DNA of 64,000 bases from an uncultured Alphaproteobacteria bacterium (GTDB lineage: Bacteria; Pseudomonadota; Alphaproteobacteria; HIMB59; GCA-002718135). The notes under the pieces are model-generated. The model saw only the letters and a program-made list of their open reading frames with translations. It had not been told where the DNA came from and made no database searches. Positions 29,332 through 37,699 of this stretch are shown here, in pieces. The stretch's first letter is position 1. Each line of letters opens with the position of its first letter. Made by a program: the position numbers and the translations under genes. Location: the NCBI GenBank assembly GCA_902580765.1, contig CACHLW010000005.1, positions 1 to 64,000 of the forward strand. Direction: 5' to 3'.

Positions 29332-30225
29332 CTAATTTAACTCGAATTTCTGTTTATTATTATAAGAAAAATCTGAGTTATTAAATTGATTTAACCACTC
29401 TGATGTTTTTTTCATACCACCAAAAGCATAGAAGTGTATTTTTTCAAGTTTAGAGTCTTTGTTTATTTTACTATGTTCAGCAAGATCATAAATTAATTTG
29501 TCAGGAGTGCTCAATGTTGCAAGTTTAGTTAAGTTAAAAGCCTGTTTTGTAATAAATCTTAAAGAATTTCCAATACCGCAAGACCTTGCATAATTAACTA
29601 ATGTTTTAATAGAGGCAGGACCTGGTATCCCAGCGTGGATTGGTAGTTTATTTCCAATTTTTTCTAAATGTTTTTCCCAGTCTATTAAAGATTTAGCTTC
29701 AAAAAAAAATTGTGTTGCTAAATACATTTTAAAATCAACATTTTTTGCAAAATCATTCTTCTGTTTAATTGCTAAATCTAAATTTTCATTTGAAATATCT
29801 GGGCTTCCTTCGGGATGTCCAGCCACACCTACAAATTGATAATTATATTTTGAAAGAAAATCTGTTTTTAAAACATCAATTGAGGAAGAGATTTCGCCAG
29901 CTTGATTTCCACCACCACCAATAATTAACATTTTTGAACACCCAGATTCATTTGCAAGTTCACCAATATATTTTTCTAAGTCATTTTTATTTACAATAGT
30001 TCTAGCAGGTAAATGAGGTATAACATCATAACCTTCTAATTTTAATTTTTTTGCCGTTCTAATAACATTTTTTGAATTTTCATCTGGTAAATAAGTTATA
30101 TAAACGTCATGATTTTTATTAAGAAATTCAGAAAAGCCTCCATATTTTTCATAAACATTTGGAGTTGTTTCTATAGAATAACTATTGAGAAAATTTTTAA
30201 CAATATTAATGGTTTCTTTAGACAT
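29332..30225 (-). CDS. Methylenetetrahydrofolate reductase, short divergent type
   Basis: The protein carries MTHFR signatures: MLIIGGGGNQAGEISSS, VAGHPEGSPDISN, LATQFFFEAKSLIDW and HAGIPGPASIKTLVNYARSCG. The track ORF starts at 30270, but the first 15 residues are not family-like and overlap the divergent trhO start; MSKETINIVKNFL at 30225 is the better start (297 residues). It interconverts 5,10-methylene-THF and 5-methyl-THF using FAD. Its link to fhs and sox suggests a one-carbon catabolic paralogue like MetF2 of methylotrophs, not the methionine-synthesis MetF. The 93-base gap to fhs may hold a second promoter. Confidence 0.85.
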   Translation of the reverse strand: MSKETINIVKNFLNSYSIETTPNVYEKYGGFSEFLNKNHDVYITYLPDENSKNVIRTAKKLKLEGYDVIPHLPARTIVNKNDLEKYIGELANESGCSKMLIIGGGGNQAGEISSSIDVLKTDFLSKYNYQFVGVAGHPEGSPDISNENLDLAIKQKNDFAKNVDFKMYLATQFFFEAKSLIDWEKHLEKIGNKLPIHAGIPGPASIKTLVNYARSCGIGNSLRFITKQAFNLTKLATLSTPDKLIYDLAEHSKINKDSKLEKIHFYAFGGMKKTSEWLNQFNNSDFSYNNKQKFELN

Positions 30226-30259
30226 AAATTTTAAAAGTTTTTTTATATTAATTAGATAA

Positions 30260-31195
30260 ATGAACAACAAGTACTTTACTATAATTACTTTTTATCAATT
30301 CAAAATAATTAAACATAAAAATGATATCATTACTAAACTTAAAGATTTTTGCAAATTTAATAAAATAAAAGGTACAATATTGATTGCTGATGAAGGCATT
30401 AATGGAACAATAGCTGGCTTAGAAAAAAACATAAATTCTTTCATTCTATATCTTGAAAATTTTAATTTTGAGAAACTTAATCTTAAACGATCAAAATATA
30501 AATATATGCCTTTTCAAAAACTAAAAATTAGAAATAAAAATGAAATAGTCACACTCAGAACTAAATTTGCTGATCCTACAAAAATATCTGGAAAAAAAGT
30601 TAAATACAATGAATGGAATAAACTAATTAAAGACAAAGACACTATTGTGATTGATGTAAGAAATGAATTTGAGGTTAAAATAGGATCTTTTGAAGGGGCA
30701 ATTAATCCAAAAACTAAAAGTTTCACTGACTTTAAATCTTTTGTTCAAAAAAAACTAAATAAGTCAAAAGACAAAAAAATTGCAATGTTTTGCACTGGAG
30801 GTATCAGGTGTGAAAAGGCTTCATCATATATGATGATGAAGGGTTTTAAAAATGTTGCTCAGTTAGACGGAGGTATACTAAAGTATTTAGAAAAAACTCC
30901 AAAAAAAGATTCAATGTGGAATGGTGAATGTTTCGTATTTGATGGAAGAGTATCTTTGAAAAATGAATTAAAAGATGGAACTTACAAACTTTGTCATGCT
31001 TGTCGGATACCCATTAGTATTAAAGATACTTTTAATAAATATTATGAACCAGGTATATCTTGTCACAATTGTTTTGATAAAACATCTGAAGAAAAGAAAA
31101 ATAACTTACTTGAAAGAAATAAACAAATTAAACTTGATAAAAAAAGAGGAAATTTTAACCGTTTTATTAAGCAGTCAATTTCTGATTATGAATAA
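30260..31195 (+). CDS. trhO: tRNA uridine(34) hydroxylase TrhO (YceA, rhodanese family)
   Basis: The 311-residue protein has an N-terminal acylphosphatase-like domain (KGTILIADEGINGTIAG), a rhodanese domain with IVIDVRNEFEVKIGSFEGA and the active-site loop MFCTGGIRCEKASSYM, and a C-terminal cysteine cluster (CHACRIPIS, CHNCFDK). TrhO makes 5-hydroxyuridine at the tRNA wobble base using O2. It diverges from the MTHFR gene over 34 bases. Confidence 0.95.
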   Translation: MNNKYFTIITFYQFKIIKHKNDIITKLKDFCKFNKIKGTILIADEGINGTIAGLEKNINSFILYLENFNFEKLNLKRSKYKYMPFQKLKIRNKNEIVTLRTKFADPTKISGKKVKYNEWNKLIKDKDTIVIDVRNEFEVKIGSFEGAINPKTKSFTDFKSFVQKKLNKSKDKKIAMFCTGGIRCEKASSYMMMKGFKNVAQLDGGILKYLEKTPKKDSMWNGECFVFDGRVSLKNELKDGTYKLCHACRIPISIKDTFNKYYEPGISCHNCFDKTSEEKKNNLLERNKQIKLDKKRGNFNRFIKQSISDYE

Positions 31196-31236
31196 ATAAT
31201 ACTTTATTTCATATAATTATTCTGTATAGACACCTC

Positions 31237-31431
31237 ATGGCAAAAAAAACTTCATTCGCTCTTAAACAACTAGTACCTGAAGAAAATCCAAAAACAGGAA
31301 CTAAGTATATTGTAAGAAAACCGACAAAAGGATTGAAAGTTGCTGAAAAGCTTCGAATGAAAAAATATGATCCTGTCTTAAAAAAACACGTCTGGTTCGT
31401 AGAAAAAAAAATGCCTCCTCATAGTAAATAA
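31237..31431 (+). CDS. rpmG: 50S ribosomal protein bL33 (divergent)
   Basis: The 64-residue basic protein ends EKLRMKKYDPVLKKHVWFVEKKMPPHSK, matching the L33 core (KYDPVxRKHVxFxExK). It is about ten residues longer than usual alphaproteobacterial L33, with the segment PEENPKTGTKYIVRKPTKG replacing the usual GTGFFYVTKKN region. The FVEKK ending recalls mitochondrial L33. No zinc cysteines are present. A TATAAT at 31212-31217 lies 19 bases upstream of the ATG and may be its -10. It is monocistronic or followed by phr after 46 bases. Confidence 0.85.
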   Translation: MAKKTSFALKQLVPEENPKTGTKYIVRKPTKGLKVAEKLRMKKYDPVLKKHVWFVEKKMPPHSK

Positions 31432-31477
31432 TAGAATTACCTCTTTAATTTATTCTAAATTAACATAATTTAAATTC

Positions 31478-32899
31478 ATGGTAGCCACTTATGGAATTCA
31501 TTGGTTTAGACAAGATTTGCGATTACAAGAAAATCCATCTTTATTGTCACTTTCAAAAAAAGTTGATCAGATAATTCCAATTTATATTTTTGATTTAAAT
31601 CAAAGAATTGGATCCACATCAAAATGGTGGTTAGAAAAATCCTTAATTAGTTTATATGACTCAATACAAAAACAAAATGGCAAACTAAATATATTTGCTG
31701 GTGATCCAGAGAAAATTATATCTTCAATATTAAAGAATTCAAATGTTAAATATGTATCCTGGAATAGACTATATGATCCATATTCAATTAAAAGAGATAC
31801 TAAAATTAAATCTATAGTTACCTCATCTAAAATAGAATGCGACTCACACAATGGATATCTTTTAAATGAACCTTGGAATATTAAAAATAAAAGTGGAACC
31901 TTTTTTAAAGTATTTACACCTTACTGGCGACATTGTGATGAGCTACTAAAACTAAAAGATATTAAATTTAAAAATACAAGAATAAGCTACGCCAATTCAA
32001 AATTTAAAAATGAAATAAATATACAAGATTTAAATCTAACAAACAAAAAAGAGCAATGGATCAAAAAAATTGAAAAATATTGGATACCTGGTGAAAGTAA
32101 TGCAAAATTACAATTAAAAAAATATATTTCGCAAAAAGCAAATAACTATTCAGTTGGAAGAGATAGACCCGATAAAGATTTAACTTCAAAATTATCACCT
32201 TATCTTCATTTTGGAGAAATTTCTGCTTTAGAAGTTTATAATACTGTAAATATTGAAAAAAAAATTGATCCTGAAAATAAAAAAAAATTTCTTGCTGAAC
32301 TTGGCTGGAGAGATTTTTCTTATAATCTTTTATTTCATTATCCAGATATGACTCATAAACCTATACAAAGTAAATTTAATAAATTTCCATGGATTAAAAA
32401 TGCTAAAAATTTATCATTATGGCATAATGGTAAAACTGGTATTCCAATTGTTGATGCTGGAATGAGACAACTATATAAAACAGGCTGGATGCATAATAGA
32501 GTAAGAATGATTGTAGGGTCGTTTTTAACAAAAAATTTATTGTTACACTGGAAAAATGGAGAAGAGTGGTTTTTTGATACTTTAGTTGATGCTGACGTTG
32601 GGTCTAATTCTGCAGGTTGGCAATGGATCTCTGGTTGTGGTGCTGATGCAAGTCCATATTTTAGAATTTTTAATCCAATATTGCAGGGTCAAAAATTTGA
32701 CCCAGATGGTGATTATGTAAAAGAATTTGTTCCTGAGTTGAATAATATTCCAAAAAAATATATTCATAATCCTTGGGAGATGTCTATGGAGGATCAAAAG
32801 AAATATAATTTTGAGATTGGTACTTCATATCCAACACCAATTGTAGATTTAAAAGAAACAAGAAATAGAGCACTATCAGCGTTTAAAACTATTAGTTGA
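31478..32899 (+). CDS. phr: Deoxyribodipyrimidine photolyase (class I CPD)
   Basis: The 473-residue protein starts IHWFRQDLRLQENPSL and carries the FAD-binding C-terminal half: ELGWRDFSYNLLFHYP, GIPIVDAGMRQLYKTGWMHNRVRM and VDADVGSNSAGWQWISGCGAD. It repairs cyclobutane pyrimidine dimers using blue/near-UV light. Subfamily (CPD over 6-4 or cryptochrome) is inferred from the DADxGSNxxxWQW region. It is the first gene of a tight five-gene cluster with lipid-modifying enzymes. Confidence 0.95.
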   Translation: MVATYGIHWFRQDLRLQENPSLLSLSKKVDQIIPIYIFDLNQRIGSTSKWWLEKSLISLYDSIQKQNGKLNIFAGDPEKIISSILKNSNVKYVSWNRLYDPYSIKRDTKIKSIVTSSKIECDSHNGYLLNEPWNIKNKSGTFFKVFTPYWRHCDELLKLKDIKFKNTRISYANSKFKNEINIQDLNLTNKKEQWIKKIEKYWIPGESNAKLQLKKYISQKANNYSVGRDRPDKDLTSKLSPYLHFGEISALEVYNTVNIEKKIDPENKKKFLAELGWRDFSYNLLFHYPDMTHKPIQSKFNKFPWIKNAKNLSLWHNGKTGIPIVDAGMRQLYKTGWMHNRVRMIVGSFLTKNLLLHWKNGEEWFFDTLVDADVGSNSAGWQWISGCGADASPYFRIFNPILQGQKFDPDGDYVKEFVPELNNIPKKYIHNPWEMSMEDQKKYNFEIGTSYPTPIVDLKETRNRALSAFKTIS

Positions 32900-32900
32900 T

Positions 32901-34196
32901 GTGAGAGAAAAAATAGCAATTATTGGTTCTGGTATCTCAGGAATAAGTGCAGCTTACCTTTTGTCTTCTAAATATGATGTTTATTTATTTGAAAAAAATA
33001 ATAGATTGGGGGGACATACAAGAACTATTTATGTTGAAGAATCAACAAAGACAATCCCAGTCGATACAGGGTTTATTGTATTCAATGAAAATAATTATCC
33101 AGATTTAACAAATTTTTTTAAATTACTTGATGTGAAATGCAAAAATTCAGATATGTCTTTTGCCGTCTCAAATCAAGATCCTCAAATTGAATATAGTGGC
33201 AAAAATATATTTTCTCTTTTTGCTAATTTTAGAAATGTGTTTTCTTTGAATTTTTATAAAATGTTATTTGAAATAAGAAAACTCTATTTATTATGTAATA
33301 GCTTGAATGTTAGTGATTTAGAGCAAACTAAAACCTTAAATGATTTTTTAAAAACTAATAATTTTTCAACTTACCTAATAAATTATCATATTTTACCTAT
33401 GATATCATCTATATGGTCAAGCAATATAAGTGATGTAAAAAATTTTCCTCTGATAACATTCATTAATTTTTTTAAAAATCATGCTTTATTTAATTTAAAA
33501 AAAAGACCTCAATGGAAATATGTAGAAGGTGGTAGTAATGAATATATAAAAAAAATTATTAATAAAAATGTTTTTGAGTATGAAACAAATTTCAAAATTA
33601 AAAATATTATTAGAGAAAATAATAAAATTAAAATAAAAGATGAGAAAAATAATATATTAGAATTTCATAAGGTAATATTTGCAACCCATGCAAATCAAGT
33701 ATTGGATATTCTGGAAAGACCAACAGAAGAAGAAGTAAAAATATTTTCACAATTTAAATATTCAACTAATTCAGCAATACTTCACTCAGATCACACTTTA
33801 ATGCCTAAATCAAAAATTGCTTGGTCAAGTTGGAATTTTTTAAATAAGTCATCATCTTCTAAATTTACTTTAACTTATTGGATGAATTTATTGCAAAAAT
33901 TACCAACTAAACAAAATTATTTTGTAACTGTAAATCCATATAAAAAGCCTAAAAACATAATTAACGAAACATCATTTAATCATCCAATATATACTACCGA
34001 TACTATTTTAGCTCAAAAAAATGTTATGGAAATTCAAGGAAAAAATAATACTTTTTTCTGTGGAGCTTACCTTGGATATGGTTTTCATGAAGACGGCATT
34101 CAATCATCCTCTTATATTTGTAAATTGTTAAATTGTGATTTACCTTGGAAGAGAGAGAAAAATTTTTATAATAGATTGCAAATTAATTTTAAATGA
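32901..34196 (+). CDS. FAD-dependent oxidoreductase (amine oxidase-like)
   Basis: The 431-residue protein has an FAD Rossmann motif IAIIGSGISGISAAYLL at the N-terminus, RLGGHTRTIYVE, and VDTGFIVFNENNYPDLTNFF, typical of the NAD(P)/FAD-binding protein regularly encoded with DUF1365 and Cfa-like genes. The C-terminal FCGAYLGYGFHEDGIQSS closes the FAD site. Substrate is unknown; in alphaproteobacteria this group is linked with fatty acid modification under photo-oxidative stress. Start is GTG, one base after the phr stop; it overlaps the next gene by four bases. Confidence 0.88.
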   Translation: MREKIAIIGSGISGISAAYLLSSKYDVYLFEKNNRLGGHTRTIYVEESTKTIPVDTGFIVFNENNYPDLTNFFKLLDVKCKNSDMSFAVSNQDPQIEYSGKNIFSLFANFRNVFSLNFYKMLFEIRKLYLLCNSLNVSDLEQTKTLNDFLKTNNFSTYLINYHILPMISSIWSSNISDVKNFPLITFINFFKNHALFNLKKRPQWKYVEGGSNEYIKKIINKNVFEYETNFKIKNIIRENNKIKIKDEKNNILEFHKVIFATHANQVLDILERPTEEEVKIFSQFKYSTNSAILHSDHTLMPKSKIAWSSWNFLNKSSSSKFTLTYWMNLLQKLPTKQNYFVTVNPYKKPKNIINETSFNHPIYTTDTILAQKNVMEIQGKNNTFFCGAYLGYGFHEDGIQSSSYICKLLNCDLPWKREKNFYNRLQINFK

Positions 34197-34966
34197 TATC
34201 TCAAATACTATTATCTAACATTATTCATAAAAGATTTATTCCATTTAAACACACATTGAAATATGAGGTACCAAGTCTTTTTATTAATTTGGATAATCTT
34301 GATCAATTAAGTCAAAACTATAAACTTTTTTCATTAAACTCTTTTAATCTTTTTTCTATTTATGAAAAAGATCATGGATATAGAGACAAAAGATCAATAA
34401 AGACATTTGTTAAAGATTCCCTCTCTAAATTTGATATTAAATATAAACATCTTAATATAATGATATTATGTTTTCCAAGAATTTTGGGATATGTATTTGA
34501 TCCCTTATCAATTATATATTGTTATGATGATAAAAAATTAATATCTATTTTCTATGAAGTCAAAAATACGACTAATGAACAACATACCTATATTTTTAAA
34601 GGAAATGTAAATTTTGAAGATTTTAAATTATCTCATGAATGTGCAAAGCAGTTTTATGTATCTCCATTCATAGAAATGGAGGCAAATTATAAATTTTTTA
34701 ATCGAATGCAAAAAGATAAAATAAATATTAACATTGATCTTTATGATAAAAATAATAAGAAAGTTCTAACAGCTACTCAGCATGGCAAATTTATAGATTT
34801 TAACTCAAAAAATATGTTTAAATTTTTATATTATAATCCACTTTTAGGCTTCAAGATAATGGCTGGAATTCTTTATGAGGCTTTAAAAATAATTTACAAA
34901 GGTGGTAAATATTATGCACGAAAAAAGAAGCCAAATGATACAGTGAGTTTTGAAGGTAATTTTTAA
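34193..34966 (+). CDS. DUF1365 family protein
   Basis: The 257-residue protein has family markers HKRFIPFKHTLKYEV near the N-terminus, MILCFPRILGYVFDPLSIIYCYD (charged family pattern PRxLGYxFNPxSxYYC) and FYVSPFIEMEANYKF. The function is not established; it always accompanies the FAD oxidoreductase and cyclopropane synthase-like genes. It overlaps the upstream gene by ATGA and abuts the downstream gene. Confidence 0.92.
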   Translation: MISQILLSNIIHKRFIPFKHTLKYEVPSLFINLDNLDQLSQNYKLFSLNSFNLFSIYEKDHGYRDKRSIKTFVKDSLSKFDIKYKHLNIMILCFPRILGYVFDPLSIIYCYDDKKLISIFYEVKNTTNEQHTYIFKGNVNFEDFKLSHECAKQFYVSPFIEMEANYKFFNRMQKDKININIDLYDKNNKKVLTATQHGKFIDFNSKNMFKFLYYNPLLGFKIMAGILYEALKIIYKGGKYYARKKKPNDTVSFEGNF

Positions 34967-36160
34967 ATGAATTTTTTTAAAACAAATTTTGATAAAACTG
35001 TCGAAAAATTATTAGTAAACTTTTTATCTAAAATTCGATATGGAAAATTAACAGTTCAATTTCCAACTGGCGAGGAGAGACTTTTTGTTGGAAAAGAGGA
35101 GGATATATCTGCAAATATAAAAATTCATAATTATAATTTTTTAAATTTAATTTTTAAAAAAGGTTCTGTAGGTTTTGCAGAAGCCTATATGAATGGTTAC
35201 TTTTCAAGCACCGATTTAACTAATTTATTACTACTTTCTCACAAAAATGAGAGTTATTTTTTACAAAGTATAAATACTAATCTTTTTTTTGCTACTTTTG
35301 CCAAATTAAAGCATTTTTTTAATAACAATTCAAAATCACAGAGTAAAAAAAACATTAAATATCATTATGATTTAGGAAATAATTTTTACGAAAAATGGTT
35401 AGATAAAACCATGACTTATTCTTCTGCTCTTTTTGATAATAAGAATACCAATTTATCGGATGCACAATTTAACAAATATAGAAAGATTGCTGAAACTTTA
35501 TCATTAGACTCAGATTCTAAAACTTTAGAAATTGGATGTGGATGGGGAGGCTTTTCATCATTTGTAGCGAAAAATTACAATTGTTCAGTTGATGCTATAA
35601 CTATTTCTAAGAAACAGTACGAATATGCTTCTGAAAAAATTCAAAATGAAGGTTTGTCTGAAAAAGTATCAGTTATATTCAGAGATTATAGGGATATCAA
35701 AAAAAAATATTCAAATATTGTTTCAATTGAAATGTTTGAAGCAGTTGGGAAGAAATACTGGCATAATTACTTTGACACAATTCGTAATTCTCTCAACGAT
35801 GGTGGTATGGCTGCACTACAAGTCATAACGATTGATGAAAAAAAGGCTAAAGATTATCAAAACAGACCAGATTTTATTCAACAATATATTTTTCCAGGTG
35901 GAATGCTTCCAACTAAAAAACAATTTGAATATTCGGCAAAACACGTTGGATTAAAATGTATTGAAAATCTAAGTTTCGGCGGCTCTTATGCAAAAACACT
36001 TAAAATGTGGAATAAACAATTTCAAAAATCTTGGAATGATTTATCTCAGTTTGGTTTTGATATTAAATTTAAAAGAATGTGGGAATTTTATCTATCTTAT
36101 TGTGAAACAGGTTTTGCAAATAGTTCAACCGATGTTTCTCATTTTTTAATTCAAAAATAG
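34967..36160 (+). CDS. Cyclopropane-fatty-acyl-phospholipid synthase family methyltransferase
   Basis: The 397-residue protein has an N-terminal lipid-binding domain and a SAM-binding domain with KYHYDLGNNFYEKWLDKTMTYS, LEIGCGWGGFSSFVAKN and IVSIEMFEAVGKKYW, then FIFPGGMLPT-like QQYIFPGGMLPTKKQ. It methylates unsaturated acyl chains of phospholipids with SAM. It may be a true cyclopropane synthase or a UfaM-type methylase leading to furan fatty acids; context (photolyase, FAD oxidoreductase) keeps the second option open. It follows DUF1365 with no gap. Confidence 0.9.
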   Translation: MNFFKTNFDKTVEKLLVNFLSKIRYGKLTVQFPTGEERLFVGKEEDISANIKIHNYNFLNLIFKKGSVGFAEAYMNGYFSSTDLTNLLLLSHKNESYFLQSINTNLFFATFAKLKHFFNNNSKSQSKKNIKYHYDLGNNFYEKWLDKTMTYSSALFDNKNTNLSDAQFNKYRKIAETLSLDSDSKTLEIGCGWGGFSSFVAKNYNCSVDAITISKKQYEYASEKIQNEGLSEKVSVIFRDYRDIKKKYSNIVSIEMFEAVGKKYWHNYFDTIRNSLNDGGMAALQVITIDEKKAKDYQNRPDFIQQYIFPGGMLPTKKQFEYSAKHVGLKCIENLSFGGSYAKTLKMWNKQFQKSWNDLSQFGFDIKFKRMWEFYLSYCETGFANSSTDVSHFLIQK

Positions 36161-36162
36161 AA

Positions 36163-36675
36163 ATGCAAAAACTAAAAGTATTTTTAGTCTTAACTGGTTA
36201 TCAACTAACTTGGTTAGCCTGTGTATTTGGTGAAACAAAATTTTCTAATTCTATGTTGGGCATTTGGGTTGGAATTATTTTCTTACTAACTTATTTTTAT
36301 TTTAATCATAATAAAAAAAAATTTATTAAGATTTCACTTTTGATTTCAGTTCCAGGATATTTTTTTGACACTTTATTAGTTTATTTGCAAATTTACGATT
36401 TTGAAACTATTGCTAAACTTGGTACTCTGCCATTATGGATGATTGTTTTATGGTTTAGTTTCAGTACACTTTTTGATGAAATTCTTACTTTTTTTAAAAG
36501 TTATAAAATTTTAGGAATTATTTTAAGTGGAGTTTTAGGACCTTTAACCTATTATCTTGGTGAGCCTATCGGAGTTATAAAAATATATAACTTTCAGATT
36601 TTTATTATTTCAATGGTATTATTTTGGATGATCTTGATGTTCTATTATCTAAATTACGTTATAAAAAATGATTAA
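36163..36675 (+). CDS. DUF2878 family membrane protein
   Basis: The 170-residue protein has about five to six membrane helices, starting with VLTGYQLTWLACVFGE, and contains SVPGYFFDTLLVYLQIY and LWFSFSTLFDEILTFFKS, matching DUF2878. The function is unknown; in gammaproteobacteria the family sits in the same DUF1365/Cfa gene cluster. It starts two bases after the Cfa-like gene and ends in a TTAA shared with the convergent trcR. Confidence 0.8.
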   Translation: MQKLKVFLVLTGYQLTWLACVFGETKFSNSMLGIWVGIIFLLTYFYFNHNKKKFIKISLLISVPGYFFDTLLVYLQIYDFETIAKLGTLPLWMIVLWFSFSTLFDEILTFFKSYKILGIILSGVLGPLTYYLGEPIGVIKIYNFQIFIISMVLFWMILMFYYLNYVIKND

Positions 36676-37214
36676 TTTTCTTGATCTACTTTTTTTGTTC
36701 TAGTTCTATTTAAAGTTCTTTCGAGATCCTTATAAGTACATAAACCAACATCCATTGGACTCTTTGCCTCAAGAACTGCTTCTCTGTATGTACCATTTCT
36801 TATAGCTTCTACTGTATTTTTTGTTGAGCCGGTAAGTTTTGCAATTTGAGAACTACTTAATTCAGTCGGATATCTTTTTATAAGCCACAAAATAGCATAT
36901 GGCTTTTCTTGTCTTAAAGAAAGAGGTGTATATTTAGAATCTTTTTTTCTTGGTGGTAAATCTTCAATTACATCAGACTTAATAAGACTCAAACGAGCTG
37001 CATTATCTTTTTCACATCTTTCAATTTCTTCTTTTGTTAATTGATTATTATCAATTGGATCATAACCCCTCATACCGACAGCAACTTCTCCATCAGCTAT
37101 TCCTTGAACCTCTAATTCATGTAATCCACAGAATTCAGCTATTTGATCAAACGTTAAAGCTGTATTTTCAACTAACCATATCGCTGTTGCTTTAGGCATT
37201 AAAGGATATTTCAT
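36672..37214 (-). CDS. trcR: Cell cycle transcriptional regulator TrcR (DUF1013)
   Basis: The protein matches the DUF1013 family: LMPKATAIWLVENTALTFDQIAEFCGLHELEVQGIADG is a helix-turn-helix-like N-terminus, and ILWLIKRYPTELSSSQIAKLTGSTKNTVEAIRNG is a second. The family is confined to alphaproteobacteria. The track ORF starts at 37238, but MKYPLMPK at 37214 is the conserved start (180 residues). It is divergent from a DUF1192 gene, as in other alphaproteobacteria. Confidence 0.92.
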   Translation of the reverse strand: MKYPLMPKATAIWLVENTALTFDQIAEFCGLHELEVQGIADGEVAVGMRGYDPIDNNQLTKEEIERCEKDNAARLSLIKSDVIEDLPPRKKDSKYTPLSLRQEKPYAILWLIKRYPTELSSSQIAKLTGSTKNTVEAIRNGTYREAVLEAKSPMDVGLCTYKDLERTLNRTRTKKVDQEN

Positions 37215-37258
37215 AATTGGCTCATATAATATAATCAAAAAATAATATATAACAAAAT

Positions 37259-37447
37259 ATGACTATGACAGATTTTTTTGAAGTTGATGAAAAACAAAAG
37301 ACGGTCAAAATATTAAATTTGGATGATTTCAGTGTTGAGGATTTGCAAAATTATATTTCTGAACTTCAAACTGAAATACTAAGAGTTCAAGATGAGATAA
37401 AGAAGAAGGAAAATTTAAAACTTAATGCTGAAAAGTTTTTTAAATAA
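37259..37447 (+). CDS. DUF1192 family small protein
   Basis: The 62-residue protein has the DUF1192 signature LDDFSVEDLQNYISELQTEI followed by a short coiled coil and the end NAEKFFK. Function is unknown. It is very often next to trcR, divergently, as here (44-base gap). Its stop adjoins the stop of convergent rpmE with no spacer. Confidence 0.85.
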   Translation: MTMTDFFEVDEKQKTVKILNLDDFSVEDLQNYISELQTEILRVQDEIKKKENLKLNAEKFFK

Positions 37448-37675
37448 TTATTTATTAATTTTAAGACCTTTAAATCTTTTTTGGAATCTAGCTACCTGTC
37501 CTTCAGATTCATTAAGACCAGCCTTACCACCGGTCCATGCGGGGTGAGATTTAGAATCAATTTCTAATTTAAGAGTATCACCTTCTTTACCCCAAGTAGA
37601 TCTAGTTTTAAAAGTAGATCCATCAGTCATAACCACGTTTATTTCATGATATTTAGGATGTATATCTTTTTTCAT
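37448..37675 (-). CDS. rpmE: 50S ribosomal protein bL31
   Basis: The 75-residue protein starts [20 protein letters not shown] and contains SHPAWTGG and RFQKRFKGL, standard for the cysteine-free (zinc-independent) L31 of alphaproteobacteria. It follows suhB by 24 bases on the same strand and is the last gene of the tkt-gap-efp-suhB run. Confidence 0.97.
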   Translation of the reverse strand: MKKDIHPKYHEINVVMTDGSTFKTRSTWGKEGDTLKLEIDSKSHPAWTGGKAGLNESEGQVARFQKRFKGLKINK

Positions 37676-37699
37676 GCCTGTCTTATATTTATATAGATT

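Noticed and set aside
30226-30270. N-terminal extension of the MTHFR ORF
   Set aside because: Hydrophobic leader not family-like and overlapping the divergent trhO start; start moved to 30225.
30975-31199. 74-residue plus-strand ORF in trhO
   Set aside because: Overlaps the C-terminal cysteine region of trhO in another frame with no supporting signal.
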